Positions 37,526-45,577 of a stretch of 64,000 nucleotides of DNA are shown here, in pieces. The stretch spans positions 1-64,000 of the forward strand of contig BLLU01000031.1 of the NCBI GenBank assembly GCA_011959105.1, read 5' to 3'. The position numbers and the translations under genes were made by a program. This stretch comes from Lachnospiraceae bacterium. Lineage in GTDB: Bacteria; Bacillota; Clostridia; Lachnospirales; Lachnospiraceae. The notes under the pieces are model-generated. The model was given only the letters and a program-made list of their open reading frames with translations. It searched no databases and was not told the DNA's origin. Position 1 is the stretch's first letter, and every line of letters starts with the position of its first letter.

Positions 37526-37819
37526 TTAATGGCAGTCACAGCAGTTACAAACAGCTTCATTAATATCTGTAGTATCAATAGCATTTGAATTAACGCCTAG
37601 AAATGAGCGCACCTCATTATCTATGTATCCAGACAAATCATTTGTAGGGTAAAAATCGCTGGTAAGATACCAGGAACAATGAAGAAAAATAAAGGTACAC
37701 ACAAAGCAGATAAACACACATCCTAAATAATAGATATCCTCCATAAGTAAAAAACCAATAACAAATAAAAAAGTAAGAATAAGAAAAATCACAAATAACG
37801 CATTAAATAAATACAACAT
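37526..37819 (-). CDS. Two-helix membrane protein (97 aa)
   Basis: Two adjacent membrane helices occupy residues 1-50 (MLYLFNALFVIFLILTFLFV, then YYLGCVFICFVCTFIFL). A polar tail follows, ending in a Cys-rich AVCNCCDCH. GGAGGAAATAATC precedes ATG 37819, 2 bp after the stop of the 131-residue gene. It is probably a structural or assembly membrane protein; the terminal cysteines could form disulfides if external or bind metal if internal. No family recognised. Confidence 0.72.
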   Translation of the reverse strand: MLYLFNALFVIFLILTFLFVIGFLLMEDIYYLGCVFICFVCTFIFLHCSWYLTSDFYPTNDLSGYIDNEVRSFLGVNSNAIDTTDINEAVCNCCDCH

Positions 37820-37821
37820 GA

Positions 37822-38217
37822 TTATTTCCTCCTTCCAGTAAAACGGTTAACAACAGCTAACAGTTTCCGGCTTGTCCAGTCCAGGAGCAGATAAGCAAAG
37901 ACCAGGGAGACCACAGTAGAAAGCGCCTGGACAGACGTATTTAATGCCTGCAAATTTTCAAGAACTTCTTCCTGCACCAGGGATATAATATCATCAGAAT
38001 CCGGGCCAGAGACAGAACCAGACATAACAACGGAAAGACTTTCAGCGAATTTGTCATAGTCGAATCCGTCAAAACCTCCTGCATCCGATCCAGCGTCTCC
38101 CGAGGATACAGTAAAAGTACCATTCCAATGATCATCAGAAAGGTCTGCAGAAACACCAGGAATAGATCCAGAATCTTCATTATCTGTCGTGATATTTTGT
38201 TTATATTCTTCATACAT
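37822..38217 (-). CDS. Membrane-anchored minor virion protein candidate (131 aa)
   Basis: An acidic, Ser/Gly/Asp-rich N-terminal ~80 residues (SGSIPGVSADLSDDHWNGTF, DAGSDAGGFDGFDYDKF). A helical segment and one C-terminal membrane helix (about 100-118, ALSTVVSLVFAYLLLDW) follow, then a basic end VNRFTGRRK. A positive C-terminus inside the membrane is typical of inovirus coat-type proteins that contact DNA. Start ATG 38217 follows GGGGGAGGAAAATTA. A candidate pVI-like or tip protein by position. Confidence 0.68.
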   Translation of the reverse strand: MYEEYKQNITTDNEDSGSIPGVSADLSDDHWNGTFTVSSGDAGSDAGGFDGFDYDKFAESLSVVMSGSVSGPDSDDIISLVQEEVLENLQALNTSVQALSTVVSLVFAYLLLDWTSRKLLAVVNRFTGRRK

Positions 38218-38268
38218 TAATTTTCCTCCCCCTCATTAGCCCAAACACCGATAGAATTCAACGGTTTT

Positions 38269-38475
38269 CTATTTGTCATTGTTTACTTCCACCTTTCTGC
38301 TTGGAATCACCTGGCCGCAAAACAAACAGCGTTCAATCATGCCAACATGTTTTAACACCGGCTGCTTGTTCAGAAGTTGGATCAAGTTTCGGATAGCTTC
38401 ATACAGTTCCCGATTGCCCACAGGGACATAACGCAGCAGATCTTCCAGGATTAATTTCATTTCTTGATTAGTCAT
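38269..38475 (-). CDS. Small soluble protein (68 aa), unknown
   Basis: A 68-residue frame with AAAGGA upstream of ATG 38475. MTNQEMKLILEDLLRYVPVG and the following NRELYEAIRNLIQLLN form amphipathic helices, then HVGMIERCLFCGQVIPSRK carries a single CxxC. It is the only clearly soluble product in the structural block. Two molecules could share a zinc ion through the CxxC pair (inference). It could be a chaperone or regulator of assembly; no family recognised. Confidence 0.62.
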   Translation of the reverse strand: MTNQEMKLILEDLLRYVPVGNRELYEAIRNLIQLLNKQPVLKHVGMIERCLFCGQVIPSRKVEVNNDK

Positions 38476-38490
38476 TTCATCATTCCTTTC

Positions 38491-38519
38491 TTGTAAAATT
38501 TTTCTCTTTATGGTATGCT
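38491..38519 (+). promoter_or_regulatory. Extended -10 promoter for the plus-strand 47-aa peptide
   Basis: TTGTAA (38491-38496), 17-bp spacer, TATGCT (38514-38519) with TGG extension, reading against the structural operon. The peptide ATG is 34 bp downstream. Confidence 0.6.
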
Positions 38520-38552
38520 GATAGCATCATTGCACAGAAAGAGGGATAAAAA

Positions 38553-38696
38553 ATGAAAAACAATTTACAACATTCAATTACAAACTGCTTACTTTTTTTT
38601 ATAGCAATAGAACTAGGAATACTAATATATCTAATATATTTCATAATAAACCATATAGAAAATATAAAGGAATTCTTGACTTACTTAATCAGATAA
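38553..38696 (+). CDS. Plus-strand single-helix membrane peptide (47 aa)
   Basis: A 47-residue frame on the strand opposite to the structural operon: MKNNLQHSITNCLLFFIAIE, a long hydrophobic stretch, then HIENIKEFLTYLIR. GAGGG lies 8 nt before ATG 38553, and a good extended -10 promoter lies upstream. Its last 12 bases overlap the 3' end of the 50-residue minus gene. Size, a single helix and a charged tail resemble type I toxin or superinfection-exclusion peptides, but this is inference. Its transcript would be antisense to the coat/adsorption operon. Confidence 0.55.
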   Translation: MKNNLQHSITNCLLFFIAIELGILIYLIYFIINHIENIKEFLTYLIR

Positions 38697-38837
38697 CTTA
38701 AAAAAAATGTATAATATAACTGAACCTACCATAGAATACATAATTACATTCCACAAAGATATAGAATAACCAAATAGAGTAATATGCGTGCGCAAAATTG
38801 AATAACATGCGTGAAAAATAGAAGAAAGAATATCCAT
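38685..38837 (-). CDS. Small membrane protein (50 aa)
   Basis: MDILSSIFHACYSILRTHIT followed by LFGYSISLWNVIMYSMVGSV, with one or two membrane-inserting helices and the end FFKLSD. GGGGAGG precedes ATG 38837, which is 5 bp after the stop of the adsorption-protein gene; an in-frame upstream codon at 38897 would overlap that gene and lacks a site. Possibly a pVI-like partner of the adsorption protein, because that gene immediately precedes it, as gVI follows gIII in classical filamentous phages. Confidence 0.65.
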   Translation of the reverse strand: MDILSSIFHACYSILRTHITLFGYSISLWNVIMYSMVGSVILYIFFKLSD

Positions 38838-38842
38838 AAAAA

Positions 38843-40090
38843 TTACCTCCCCAAAATTCGCATAATAATGCACGCCATTAAAAGAAGTGATAAACAATTT
38901 ATATAGGCACTTGGCAAAAAACTAAAAACAGTTTTTAGCATACTTGGAAAAGAACCCATCATACTAAATAAATCTTTTAGCATAGAAAAAAACCATTTAA
39001 AAGAATCAGCAGAAGCAGAAGCTAAGTCCCCCCAAGTTGCACCTCCATAGTTACCATCTATTCCCATTTGATCAGAATATGAAGTATCAGAGTCGGTATC
39101 AACATAATAATCTTGGTTCTCTTCATCATATGCTATGGTATCAACAGTAAAATTAGTGGTGTCAATCCGAGTCCAACCTCCATACAAAAAAGAGAAGCTA
39201 TCCTTATCGTACTTGACAAGTCGAACATAATAGTAATCCACTTTTTTTACAGTAGCGTTAGAACCTTCAGCAAATCCTCTAGAAACATCTGACATTAAAA
39301 AAGTGTATTCCCCTTTAGAATAAGGAATGGAATAAGAATTAAATATTAACATGGACTCAGAAAAAGTTTTTGCACCGATTTTATAAGTAACATCCGCAGC
39401 AAATTGTACATATGCATTTTTAAAATTTTCATTTGAAGTATCCCATGTTATTTGACTATAAATTTGATACGGAAATACATCTGTAGGAGTAAGGTTCCTA
39501 TATTGTACTTTTTGTAGATATCCTAAAGAACTACTAAAGTGTAATTTACCTGGATCATAACTAGGTTCTTTGTCTGTAACCCATTTAGAATCATCATAGT
39601 CATAGTAGCCCGCCCTGGCCATTTCCTCCGCTATTTTTTTTGCATTATCAGATGGAGATCCAGGACAATAATTTAAATTTTGAAATCCCGATAAATTAGT
39701 CCATTCTTCATCTTTCGCACCAGAGGCCCAACCGCCAATAGAGCAATAGTAAATCACATTACCATCAACTTCAAACGGAGTATTAAAAAAAGACCGTATG
39801 CCATTTTTCTCAACGTAAAAAGGTTTCGGCGAAAAAGCGTAACATCCACTAGAAAAAGTTCCATTTACCGCATCAGTTTGACGAAAAGAATAAATTCTAA
39901 AATCTTCTCCTTCAAGAACAATTGTTTCTTCAAAAGGGAATTCATTACCTTTATCCGATGTAAATAAAGCATATAGATGTACAGATACAACCTTATTATT
40001 AGCATCTACATCAGCTGCTTGAACTTGAAACATACATAGTCCAAAAATAGAAGCAAAACAAACTAAAATTAAAACCATCCTATTTACCAT
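38843..40090 (-). CDS. Candidate adsorption (pIII-like) minor coat protein
   Basis: A 415-residue secreted, tail-anchored protein. The signal peptide MVNRMVLILVCFASIFGLCM continues to a V-Q-A cleavage site. A long extracellular region, Ser/Thr/Tyr/Asp-rich and with several cysteines, follows. A C-terminal amphipathic segment precedes a final membrane helix (INCLSLLLMACIIMRILGR). Signal peptide, ectodomain and C-terminal anchor together are the pIII architecture used for host binding and particle release. The sequence has no recognised homologue. ATG 40090 lies 11 nt after GGAGG; TTG two codons upstream has better spacing and cannot be excluded. Confidence 0.7.
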   Translation of the reverse strand: MVNRMVLILVCFASIFGLCMFQVQAADVDANNKVVSVHLYALFTSDKGNEFPFEETIVLEGEDFRIYSFRQTDAVNGTFSSGCYAFSPKPFYVEKNGIRSFFNTPFEVDGNVIYYCSIGGWASGAKDEEWTNLSGFQNLNYCPGSPSDNAKKIAEEMARAGYYDYDDSKWVTDKEPSYDPGKLHFSSSLGYLQKVQYRNLTPTDVFPYQIYSQITWDTSNENFKNAYVQFAADVTYKIGAKTFSESMLIFNSYSIPYSKGEYTFLMSDVSRGFAEGSNATVKKVDYYYVRLVKYDKDSFSFLYGGWTRIDTTNFTVDTIAYDEENQDYYVDTDSDTSYSDQMGIDGNYGGATWGDLASASADSFKWFFSMLKDLFSMMGSFPSMLKTVFSFLPSAYINCLSLLLMACIIMRILGR

Positions 40091-40109
40091 CTTCAAACAG
40101 TCCTCCTTC

Positions 40110-40322
40110 CTATAGCCAAATTTCCGGCTGATTATCATGATTTTGCAAATACTCCTGGACGTTGATATATTGCGAGGTTGATACAAAATAAGAAAAACTG
40201 TTATTCAACAAATATACCAGACGATCCCGGGAACAGATTACAGTAATACGATCACATAGAGAACCAGTAAAATCTCTTCTGTAGTATGTGACCAGATAGC
40301 CACCGATTAATTCTTCGCTCAT
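40110..40322 (-). CDS. Small protein (70 aa), unknown
   Basis: ATG 40322 follows AGGAGGGGTA. The 70-residue product (MSEELIGGYLVTYYRRDFTG, then RITVICSRDRLVYLLNNSF) looks like a soluble alpha/beta mini-protein with no signal peptide. It is the first gene after the coat-gene terminator and 19 bp before the adsorption protein gene. No function assigned. Confidence 0.62.
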   Translation of the reverse strand: MSEELIGGYLVTYYRRDFTGSLCDRITVICSRDRLVYLLNNSFSYFVSTSQYINVQEYLQNHDNQPEIWL

Positions 40323-40329
40323 TACCCCT

Positions 40330-40370
40330 CCTACAAAATAAAAGAGCCAAGAACAAAACTCCTGGCTCTC
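40330..40370 (-). terminator. Terminator downstream of the coat gene
   Basis: On the minus strand AGAGCCA (40369-40363) and TGGCTCT (40349-40343) form the core stem, followed by TTTATTTTG. A leaky terminator directly after the coat gene is the usual way filamentous phages over-produce coat protein. Confidence 0.75.
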
Positions 40371-40381
40371 AACAACTCACG

Positions 40382-40561
40382 CTACATCGCAGCAGACTTG
40401 GCCCGACCAAACAAACCAAAAGCCACAAAGCATAAGCTGGCGATCAGCAACACATTGAGGGGGAAGTCAGAAAACAACCCCATCACAGAACGAACCAGAG
40501 CCACTAATTCGTTCACAATGCTAACATCAATCAACGGGGTAGCACTTAACACAGAGATCAT
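40382..40561 (-). CDS. Candidate major coat protein (59 aa)
   Basis: A 59-residue protein missed by a 60-residue cut-off. AGAAAGGAG lies 6 nt before ATG 40561. The first ~30 residues form an amphipathic helix (TPLIDVSIVNELVALVRSVM), one membrane helix spans about 33-52 (FPLNVLLIASLCFVAFGLFG), and the C-terminus is short and basic (RAKSAAM). This is the pVIII pattern: an outer amphipathic part, a hydrophobic middle and a basic inner end facing DNA. It lacks a cleavable signal peptide, as also reported for some inovirus coats. Position next to the candidate ssDNA-binding protein and in front of a terminator supports the call. Confidence 0.75.
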   Translation of the reverse strand: MISVLSATPLIDVSIVNELVALVRSVMGLFSDFPLNVLLIASLCFVAFGLFGRAKSAAM

Positions 40562-40645
40562 GCTTTTCTCCTTTCTGGAATCGGTTAGCTAGACCTTTTC
40601 CTAATGGGCTTATGTAAATGCATTCTACATCTTGAGAAAGGCGCC

Positions 40646-40666
40646 GGGAGAGTGTAGGGCTCTCCC
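40646..40666 (-). other. Hairpin between the ssDNA-binding candidate and the coat gene
   Basis: GGGAGAG (40646-40652) and CTCTCCC (40660-40666) form a perfect 7-bp stem without a T-run. It is probably an mRNA processing or stability element; the 139-bp gap around it shows no other gene. Confidence 0.45.
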
Positions 40667-40700
40667 AGCATCTATGAAATGCCCAGACAGGCAGATCATA

Positions 40701-40994
40701 CTACTTTGCCGGCTGCTTAGAATCAGCCTTGCGAATCATCTTAAAATCAACCACAGGCTGATAGTCTCCAATGGCTTTCCCATAGAAGAACTGTACTTCA
40801 TCACCGATCTCGATAGAGAAGTCCGCAGAAGTCATAACCACCTCAACGGCCTTTCCGGTAATCTCATCAGAATTTTCCAGTTCATAGTCCGAAAATTCCT
40901 TCTTACAGTGATAGGTTGTCCATACAGCATCAGATTTCTTACTCCGCGCCCTGCGGATACCAATAACAATCAAACCGCTTTTTTCAGCTGCCAT
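40701..40994 (-). CDS. Candidate ssDNA-binding protein (gpV-like, 97 aa)
   Basis: A 97-residue soluble protein with a strand-rich centre (ITGKAVEVVMTSADFSIEIG, then DEVQFFYGKAIGDYQPVVDF) compatible with an OB-type fold, and a basic N-terminal stretch (RRARSKKSD). Size and location directly upstream of the coat gene match gene V of filamentous phages. No sequence signature proves it. ATG 40994 has GGAGG 9 nt upstream; the upstream gene's stop overlaps it by 11 bases, indicating coupling. Confidence 0.55.
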   Translation of the reverse strand: MAAEKSGLIVIGIRRARSKKSDAVWTTYHCKKEFSDYELENSDEITGKAVEVVMTSADFSIEIGDEVQFFYGKAIGDYQPVVDFKMIRKADSKQPAK

Positions 40995-41226
40995 TATTAA
41001 ACACCTCCAAAACATTGGCACATTCTTTATGCCAATCAGTCAACAATGCATCATACTCCTGCTGGCCGATATTCCCGGAATGAAAAAGAAAATACAGAAA
41101 AGATCTATAATCTTGTTCCGCTTTTGCCATAAGGCCGGGCTGATATGTCCACAAGCCCAGGTTCCAGGACTCAGCACAAACTGCACGCTGCATATACACA
41201 TAGTCAATAGTTACATCCCTACACAT
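40984..41226 (-). CDS. Small soluble protein (80 aa), first gene of the phage operon
   Basis: ATG 41226 follows AGAAAGG at 9 nt. MCRDVTIDYVYMQRAVCAES begins a mostly helical, aromatic-rich protein (YRSFLYFLFHSGNIGQQEYDALLTDW). It overlaps the candidate ssDNA-binding gene by 11 bases. No family recognised. The 141 bp to the right end of the element (41227-41367) hold no gene and must contain the operon promoter, which I could not place with confidence. Confidence 0.6.
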   Translation of the reverse strand: MCRDVTIDYVYMQRAVCAESWNLGLWTYQPGLMAKAEQDYRSFLYFLFHSGNIGQQEYDALLTDWHKECANVLEVFNNGS

Positions 41227-41367
41227 AAAACCAACCTTTCTCAGAAGTAGAGAGAAGGAAAAGTTTCCCTAGACGTTGCCCGGCGTGAGTTTTTCCTACT
41301 CAGGTCTTACTTATTTTGAATTGGACCAAACCTTCTCAATCTCCTGTTAAGATTAATTTTACATTCA

Positions 41368-41385
41368 AAACATGGATACATAGGT
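41368..41385. repeat. Right 18-bp direct repeat flanking the element
   Basis: Identical to 31000-31017. The host MBOAT frame continues to its right; to its left the element ends ...TTTTACATTCA. Confidence 0.93.
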
Positions 41386-41838
41386 GAGATATGTAATATA
41401 ACTGCGTTCCGCCTTCACTTTTCCCCGGTACAGATCAATGATATAACTCATGGTCTGAAAGGTATAAAAGCTGATGCCCACCGGAAGATGTATCTGCGGA
41501 ACGGCAAATGCTGTGCCGCAGACAGCGTTTACTGCGGAGACGGCTAAGCCTGCATATTTGAAAAAGGCAAGGATCGACAGGTTAATACAGACACTGCCGC
41601 ACAGGAAAAGGATCCTTCTGCATCTGGTGGTGCCAAAACGTTCCATAAGCCGCCCGTTTGTGTAATCAAGCATGGTGGAAAAAAGCATCAGAACAATATA
41701 CAGCGGTTCCCCCCAGGCATAGAAAATCAGGCTGAAAATAAGCAAAGTCCCATTTTTCCATGAAAATGGGACCAGATAATACAAAATCAAGCAAAGCGGA
41801 AGGAAGAAAAACAGGAAGGGGATACAACTGAATACCAT
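41386..41838 (-). pseudogene. MBOAT O-acyltransferase, N-terminal fragment (interrupted)
   Basis: Upstream part of the MBOAT gene: MVFSCIPFLFFFLPLCLILY and further membrane helices, YAWGEPLYIVLMLFSTMLDY (conserved in AlgI-like proteins) and LPVGISFYTFQTMSYIIDLYRGK. With the element present the frame runs through the repeat and stops at 41365-41367. AGGGAGG precedes ATG 41838, 11 bp after the DUF4358 stop. The intact protein would have about 470 residues, as usual for AlgI/PatA-type acyltransferases that pass acyl groups across the membrane. The truncated product lacks the catalytic histidine. Confidence 0.93.
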
Positions 41839-41849
41839 GGCAGTCCTCC

Positions 41850-42407
41850 CTAAAACAGACCGTTTTCGATTACATCTGTAATCTCGTCCGCGTTTTCAGA
41901 TATGATCAGCCATATATACGGATCCTTTGTCTGAACTTTGCTTTTTTCTACGATGGCAAATTGTTCGGGGATGTAATTTTCCATCTCGTTTTTCTTTTCG
42001 TCAACTATGGTCTGAAGACATTCGGCAAATCCCTCCAGGTCCTCAGTATTTTTCACCTTCATAAGAATGATTGTCTCGGCCTGTGCCGCGTCCTCCGACA
42101 TGGAGAAAACATATTCCTCCAGCACGGCGGTGTCGATGCCATAGTAATTTGAGATAAATTCCCCGTCCATGCACTGGGGGGATTTTAGAGAGACGGTTTG
42201 GCCGATTTCCTCATAAATTTCGCTGACGGATTTGGGCATGGCTTCCTCCTGAGAAGAAGCCGCAGGCTGGTCCGTGAACTCCGTTGTGTCTGAGACCGTG
42301 TCCGAGGGTGCATTGACCGCCGGAGCGCTTTCCTCCCCACAGCCTGTGCAGAGAAGGGCGGCTGCGGTTAATGCAGCCATAATTTTTATAGTTTTCATAA
42401 TGTACAT
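41850..42407 (-). CDS. DUF4358 lipoprotein of the O-acylation operon
   Basis: A 185-residue lipoprotein. Its signal peptide ends LTAAALLCTGC (lipobox C-T-G-C), followed by a Ser/Thr/Pro-rich linker and a DUF4358 domain (ISNYYGIDTAVLEEYVFSMSEDAAQAETIILMKVKN). DUF4358 genes often accompany MBOAT and SGNH genes in Lachnospiraceae; a role in handling the acylated glycan on the cell surface is inferred. ATG 42407 has GAAAGAGG 11 nt upstream. Confidence 0.85.
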   Translation of the reverse strand: MYIMKTIKIMAALTAAALLCTGCGEESAPAVNAPSDTVSDTTEFTDQPAASSQEEAMPKSVSEIYEEIGQTVSLKSPQCMDGEFISNYYGIDTAVLEEYVFSMSEDAAQAETIILMKVKNTEDLEGFAECLQTIVDEKKNEMENYIPEQFAIVEKSKVQTKDPYIWLIISENADEITDVIENGLF

Positions 42408-42431
42408 ATGGATTTCAACCTCTTTCGCGAT

Positions 42432-43292
42432 TTACTCTGCTGTAATCTCCGCAGCCGCTTCTGCCGCTGCCTGTGCCAGATATATGGCATTTGCGTAATT
42501 AATCAGTGAGGATTCCCACAGGGTGTAGGCGGCCTTTGTGAGATGGACAAAACCATCGCTGCAGCAGTTCTCGGCAAGATTTCCTTTACCGTCGGAGATG
42601 GGCGTACATAAATCTATGTATCCCCAGCCGTTATCCAGTGCCATTTCCAACAGAAGCGTATTGTATTCCGCAATATTTGTGTTGTTAAGTACTTTTTTTC
42701 CTTCTCCCTCCAGGGTATAAGTCACGCTGATGATATGAATCTCCAGATCCGGCGATGTCTCCAGAATCTTGTCGATCAGTTCTTTGTATTTGTCCCGGGC
42801 GCCTTCCAGCCCCAGCACGGCGAGATCATTCATTCCAAGCAGGATGAAAGCGCGGGTTCTGCCGGTAAGGGGAATGGCATCCCACAGCTGATATTTTTTC
42901 CCTTTATATGTGGGATGCACATTGCTGCCTTTCACGGGCTTCATGGCGTTATTTGCCCCATAACTTCCCACTGCCAGAAACTGGATATCATGGACAAAGG
43001 TTTTCTGCTTCGCGCTGTAATTCCGAAACCCCAGCATAATGGAATCGCCGATAAAAACGGAATTTCCATAGTAATTCCGCAGCTCCTCATCGGTCAATCC
43101 CGGAATCCGGGGTAATTCCATCGGAGAAAGCAATTCCGCCGAAACGCTGTCGGTGGGTTCAACCGATACCGTAACAGGCAGTTCTTCCTGGGCGGCGTAT
43201 GCGGTGGAGACTGCACAATTCCCCAGGACAAGCATTGCGGAAACGGCGGCGCACAAAGAGTTCCTTACAATTTTTTTCATCCGTTTTTTCAT
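42432..43292 (-). CDS. Secreted SGNH/GDSL-family hydrolase
   Basis: A 286-residue exported protein. The signal peptide ends around AVSTAYA-AQ. Catalytic blocks are FIGDSIMLGF (block I Ser), LLGMNDL (block III Asn) and DGFVHLT (block V Asp-x-x-His). SGNH enzymes of this context act as acetyltransferases or esterases on surface polysaccharide. It is first in the operon, with promoter TTGACA at 43359-43364. I chose ATG 43292 (CAGGAGG 5 nt upstream) over 43316. The C-terminal AAAEAAAEITAE tail is low complexity. Confidence 0.88.
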   Translation of the reverse strand: MKKRMKKIVRNSLCAAVSAMLVLGNCAVSTAYAAQEELPVTVSVEPTDSVSAELLSPMELPRIPGLTDEELRNYYGNSVFIGDSIMLGFRNYSAKQKTFVHDIQFLAVGSYGANNAMKPVKGSNVHPTYKGKKYQLWDAIPLTGRTRAFILLGMNDLAVLGLEGARDKYKELIDKILETSPDLEIHIISVTYTLEGEGKKVLNNTNIAEYNTLLLEMALDNGWGYIDLCTPISDGKGNLAENCCSDGFVHLTKAAYTLWESSLINYANAIYLAQAAAEAAAEITAE

Positions 43293-43334
43293 AATAACCT
43301 CCTGCAAAATGTACAAAAAAACAATCTTATTTAC

Positions 43335-43364
43335 ATCCTATCATTAAGCCCATGAATTTGTCAA
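43335..43364 (-). promoter_or_regulatory. Promoter of the O-acylation operon
   Basis: Minus strand TTGACA (43364-43359), 18-bp spacer, TAGGAT (43340-43335), 43 bp before the SGNH start. Confidence 0.5.
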
Positions 43365-43430
43365 CGCGGCTTCGTTGATAATTTTTTGGGGGGAGAAAAA
43401 AGGAAGCCCCGAAATTCTGAAAAGTCTCTG

Positions 43431-43459
43431 TTGAAAAACGGGGACAAGTCGGCTATAAT
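43431..43459 (+). promoter_or_regulatory. Sigma-A promoter for the 43.5-kb lipoprotein
   Basis: TTGAAA (43431-43436), 17-bp spacer, consensus TATAAT (43454-43459), 44 bp before the start codon. Confidence 0.75.
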
Positions 43460-43502
43460 ATAAAAGATACTTTATCGGATTGTGTGAAAGGACCGGGCTT
43501 AT

Positions 43503-44141
43503 ATGAGGAGCAGGAAAAGAGGGATTGCGGCGCTGGCAGCAGCGGGGATGTGTATGTTGGCCCTGGCGGGATGCAGCGAGACGCCGACGCAGGAGCCCAT
43601 CAGTACCTCCACTGTAGTGCTGGCGGCGGACGGCAGCTTCACCCGATGCCAGGTGGAGGCGTTTGACGGGGAAGATTACCTGTTGGACGAGTTGGAAAGC
43701 ATGATCCGCCGGGAAGTGCAGGACTATCTGGGCGGAGGGGCCGGAGACGGCGGCGCCGTGGCAGTGGAGCAGGTGAGCGCCCTGGAGGGAAGTAAAGAGC
43801 AGGCCATGGTGGCGCTGCGTTTTGCCGACAGTCGGGTCTATGAGGATTATCGGGCACAGGTGGACCAACAGCCCTGCAGGCTGTTCTACGGAACGGTGCA
43901 GGAAGCTCTGGCGGAAGGATATGACCTGGAAGGGGCGCTGCAGGATATGAAGAAGGGAACGCCTCTCACCTCAGAGCAGCTTGCGAAGATCGGTGACAAG
44001 CGCGTGCTGGTGTTTGAGGAAGCTCTGCAGATTCGGTGTCCTTCCAAGGTGCTGTATACCAGCGGCAATGTGAAACTCACCGAGGCAGGGTATGTGGACG
44101 GCACCGAGGGAGAAGGTCTGAAATACGTGGTGATAAAATAG
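43503..44141 (+). CDS. Uncharacterised lipoprotein
   Basis: A 212-residue predicted lipoprotein. Signal peptide MRSRKRGIAALAAAGMCMLA ends in the lipobox L-A-G-C. The mature protein is acidic with alternating helices and strands (SFTRCQVEAFDGEDYLLDEL, GDKRVLVFEEALQIRCPSKVLYTSGNVKL). No family recognised. ATG 43503 has AAAGGA 10 nt upstream. It is probably co-transcribed with glyS, which starts 47 bp later with no terminator in between. Confidence 0.78.
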   Translation: MRSRKRGIAALAAAGMCMLALAGCSETPTQEPISTSTVVLAADGSFTRCQVEAFDGEDYLLDELESMIRREVQDYLGGGAGDGGAVAVEQVSALEGSKEQAMVALRFADSRVYEDYRAQVDQQPCRLFYGTVQEALAEGYDLEGALQDMKKGTPLTSEQLAKIGDKRVLVFEEALQIRCPSKVLYTSGNVKLTEAGYVDGTEGEGLKYVVIK

Positions 44142-44188
44142 AATAAATCAAGGGAATATGCGGAATTTAAAGCAGGAGGAGAATACTT

Positions 44189-45577
44189 ATGGAAAAGACG
44201 ATGGAGAAGATTGTGGCGCTGGCAAAATCAAGAGGCTTTGTATACCCGGGTTCAGAGATCTACGGCGGCCTGGCCAACACCTGGGATTACGGCAATCTGG
44301 GCGTGGAACTCAAAAACAATGTGAAGAGGGCATGGTGGCAGAAGTTTGTGCAGGAGAACCCTTACAATGTGGGCGTGGACTGCGCCATTCTGATGAATCC
44401 CAGAACCTGGGAGGCCAGCGGACATTTGGGCGGCTTTTCCGATCCCCTGATGGACTGCCGGGAATGTCATGAGCGTTTTCGCGCGGATAAGCTGATCGAG
44501 GATTTCTGTGAGGAGAAGGGTATCACCCTGGAGGAGAGCGTGGATGCCTGGATCCAGGAGCGGATGAAAGAATTTGTGGAGGAGCATCAGATTCCCTGCC
44601 CCGGCTGCGGCAAACATAATTTTACGGACATCCGCCAGTTTAACCTGATGTTCAAGACTTTCCAGGGCGTGACCGAGGACGCCAAAAATACGGTATATCT
44701 GCGGCCGGAAACCGCTCAGGGCATCTTTGTGAACTTTAAGAATGTGCAGAGGACTTCCAGAAAGAAGATTCCCTTCGGCATCGGGCAGATCGGCAAGGCC
44801 TTCCGAAACGAAATCACCCCCGGTAATTTTACTTTCCGCACCAGGGAGTTTGAGCAGATGGAACTGGAGTTCTTCTGTGCGCCCGGTACGGATCTGGAGT
44901 GGTTTCAGTATTGGAGGGGCTTCTGCCGCGACTGGCTCCAGTCCCTGGGCATCAAGGAGGATGAGATGCGGCTGCGTGACCACAGTCCGGAGGAGTTGTG
45001 CTTCTACAGCAAGGGCACCACGGATATCGAGTTCCTGTTCCCCTTTGGCTGGGGAGAACTCTGGGGCATAGCGGACAGGACGGATTATGATCTGACCCAG
45101 CATCAGAACACTTCCGGCGAGGATATGTCCTACTTTGACGATGAGAAGAAAGAGAAATATGTGCCCTATGTGGTGGAACCCTCTCTGGGCGCGGACCGGG
45201 TGGTTCTGGCTTTCCTGTGTTCGGCCTATGACGAGGAAGATCTGGGGGACGGGGACATGCGCACGGTGCTGCGTTTCCACCCTGCTCTGGCTCCGGTGAA
45301 GATCGGCGTGCTGCCTCTGTCCAAGAAACTGGCGGAGGGCGCGGAAAAGATTTACGGACAGCTGTCCAGGCGGTATAACTGTGAGTATGACGACAGGGGC
45401 AACATCGGTAAGCGCTATCGTCGACAGGACGAGATCGGCACGCCTTTCTGCGTGACTTATGATTTCGATTCCGAGACGGACAACTGTGTTACCGTCCGCT
45501 TCCGCGATTCCATGGAGCAGGAGAGAGTGCCCATTGCGGAACTGGACGCCTATTTTGCGGATAAGTTCATGTTTTAG
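44189..45577 (+). CDS. glyS: Glycyl-tRNA synthetase (alpha2 type)
   Basis: A 462-residue class II synthetase that charges tRNA-Gly, of the dimeric eukaryote/archaeal-like type. Motif 1 region begins [23 protein letters not shown] zinc-type CRECHERF and CPGCGKHNF insertion is present, motif 2 is [34 protein letters not shown], motif 3 is [14 protein letters not shown], and the anticodon-binding domain starts near residue 365. ATG 44189 follows GCAGGAGGAG. In many Firmicutes gly-tRNA synthetase genes follow recO directly; here the O-acylation operon and the prophage separate them. Confidence 0.97.
   Translation: MEKTMEKIVALAKSRGFVYPGSEIYGGLANTWDYGNLGVELKNNVKRAWWQKFVQENPYNVGVDCAILMNPRTWEASGHLGGFSDPLMDCRECHERFRADKLIEDFCEEKGITLEESVDAWIQERMKEFVEEHQIPCPGCGKHNFTDIRQFNLMFKTFQGVTEDAKNTVYLRPETAQGIFVNFKNVQRTSRKKIPFGIGQIGKAFRNEITPGNFTFRTREFEQMELEFFCAPGTDLEWFQYWRGFCRDWLQSLGIKEDEMRLRDHSPEELCFYSKGTTDIEFLFPFGWGELWGIADRTDYDLTQHQNTSGEDMSYFDDEKKEKYVPYVVEPSLGADRVVLAFLCSAYDEEDLGDGDMRTVLRFHPALAPVKIGVLPLSKKLAEGAEKIYGQLSRRYNCEYDDRGNIGKRYRRQDEIGTPFCVTYDFDSETDNCVTVRFRDSMEQERVPIAELDAYFADKFMF

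Noticed and set aside
37941..38213. 90-residue hydrophobic minus-strand ORF overlapping the 131-aa minor virion candidate
   Set aside because: It lies wholly inside the 131-residue gene in another frame; that gene has the better ribosome binding site and gap-free spacing to its neighbours. Hydrophobicity comes from reading Asp/Ser-rich codons out of frame.
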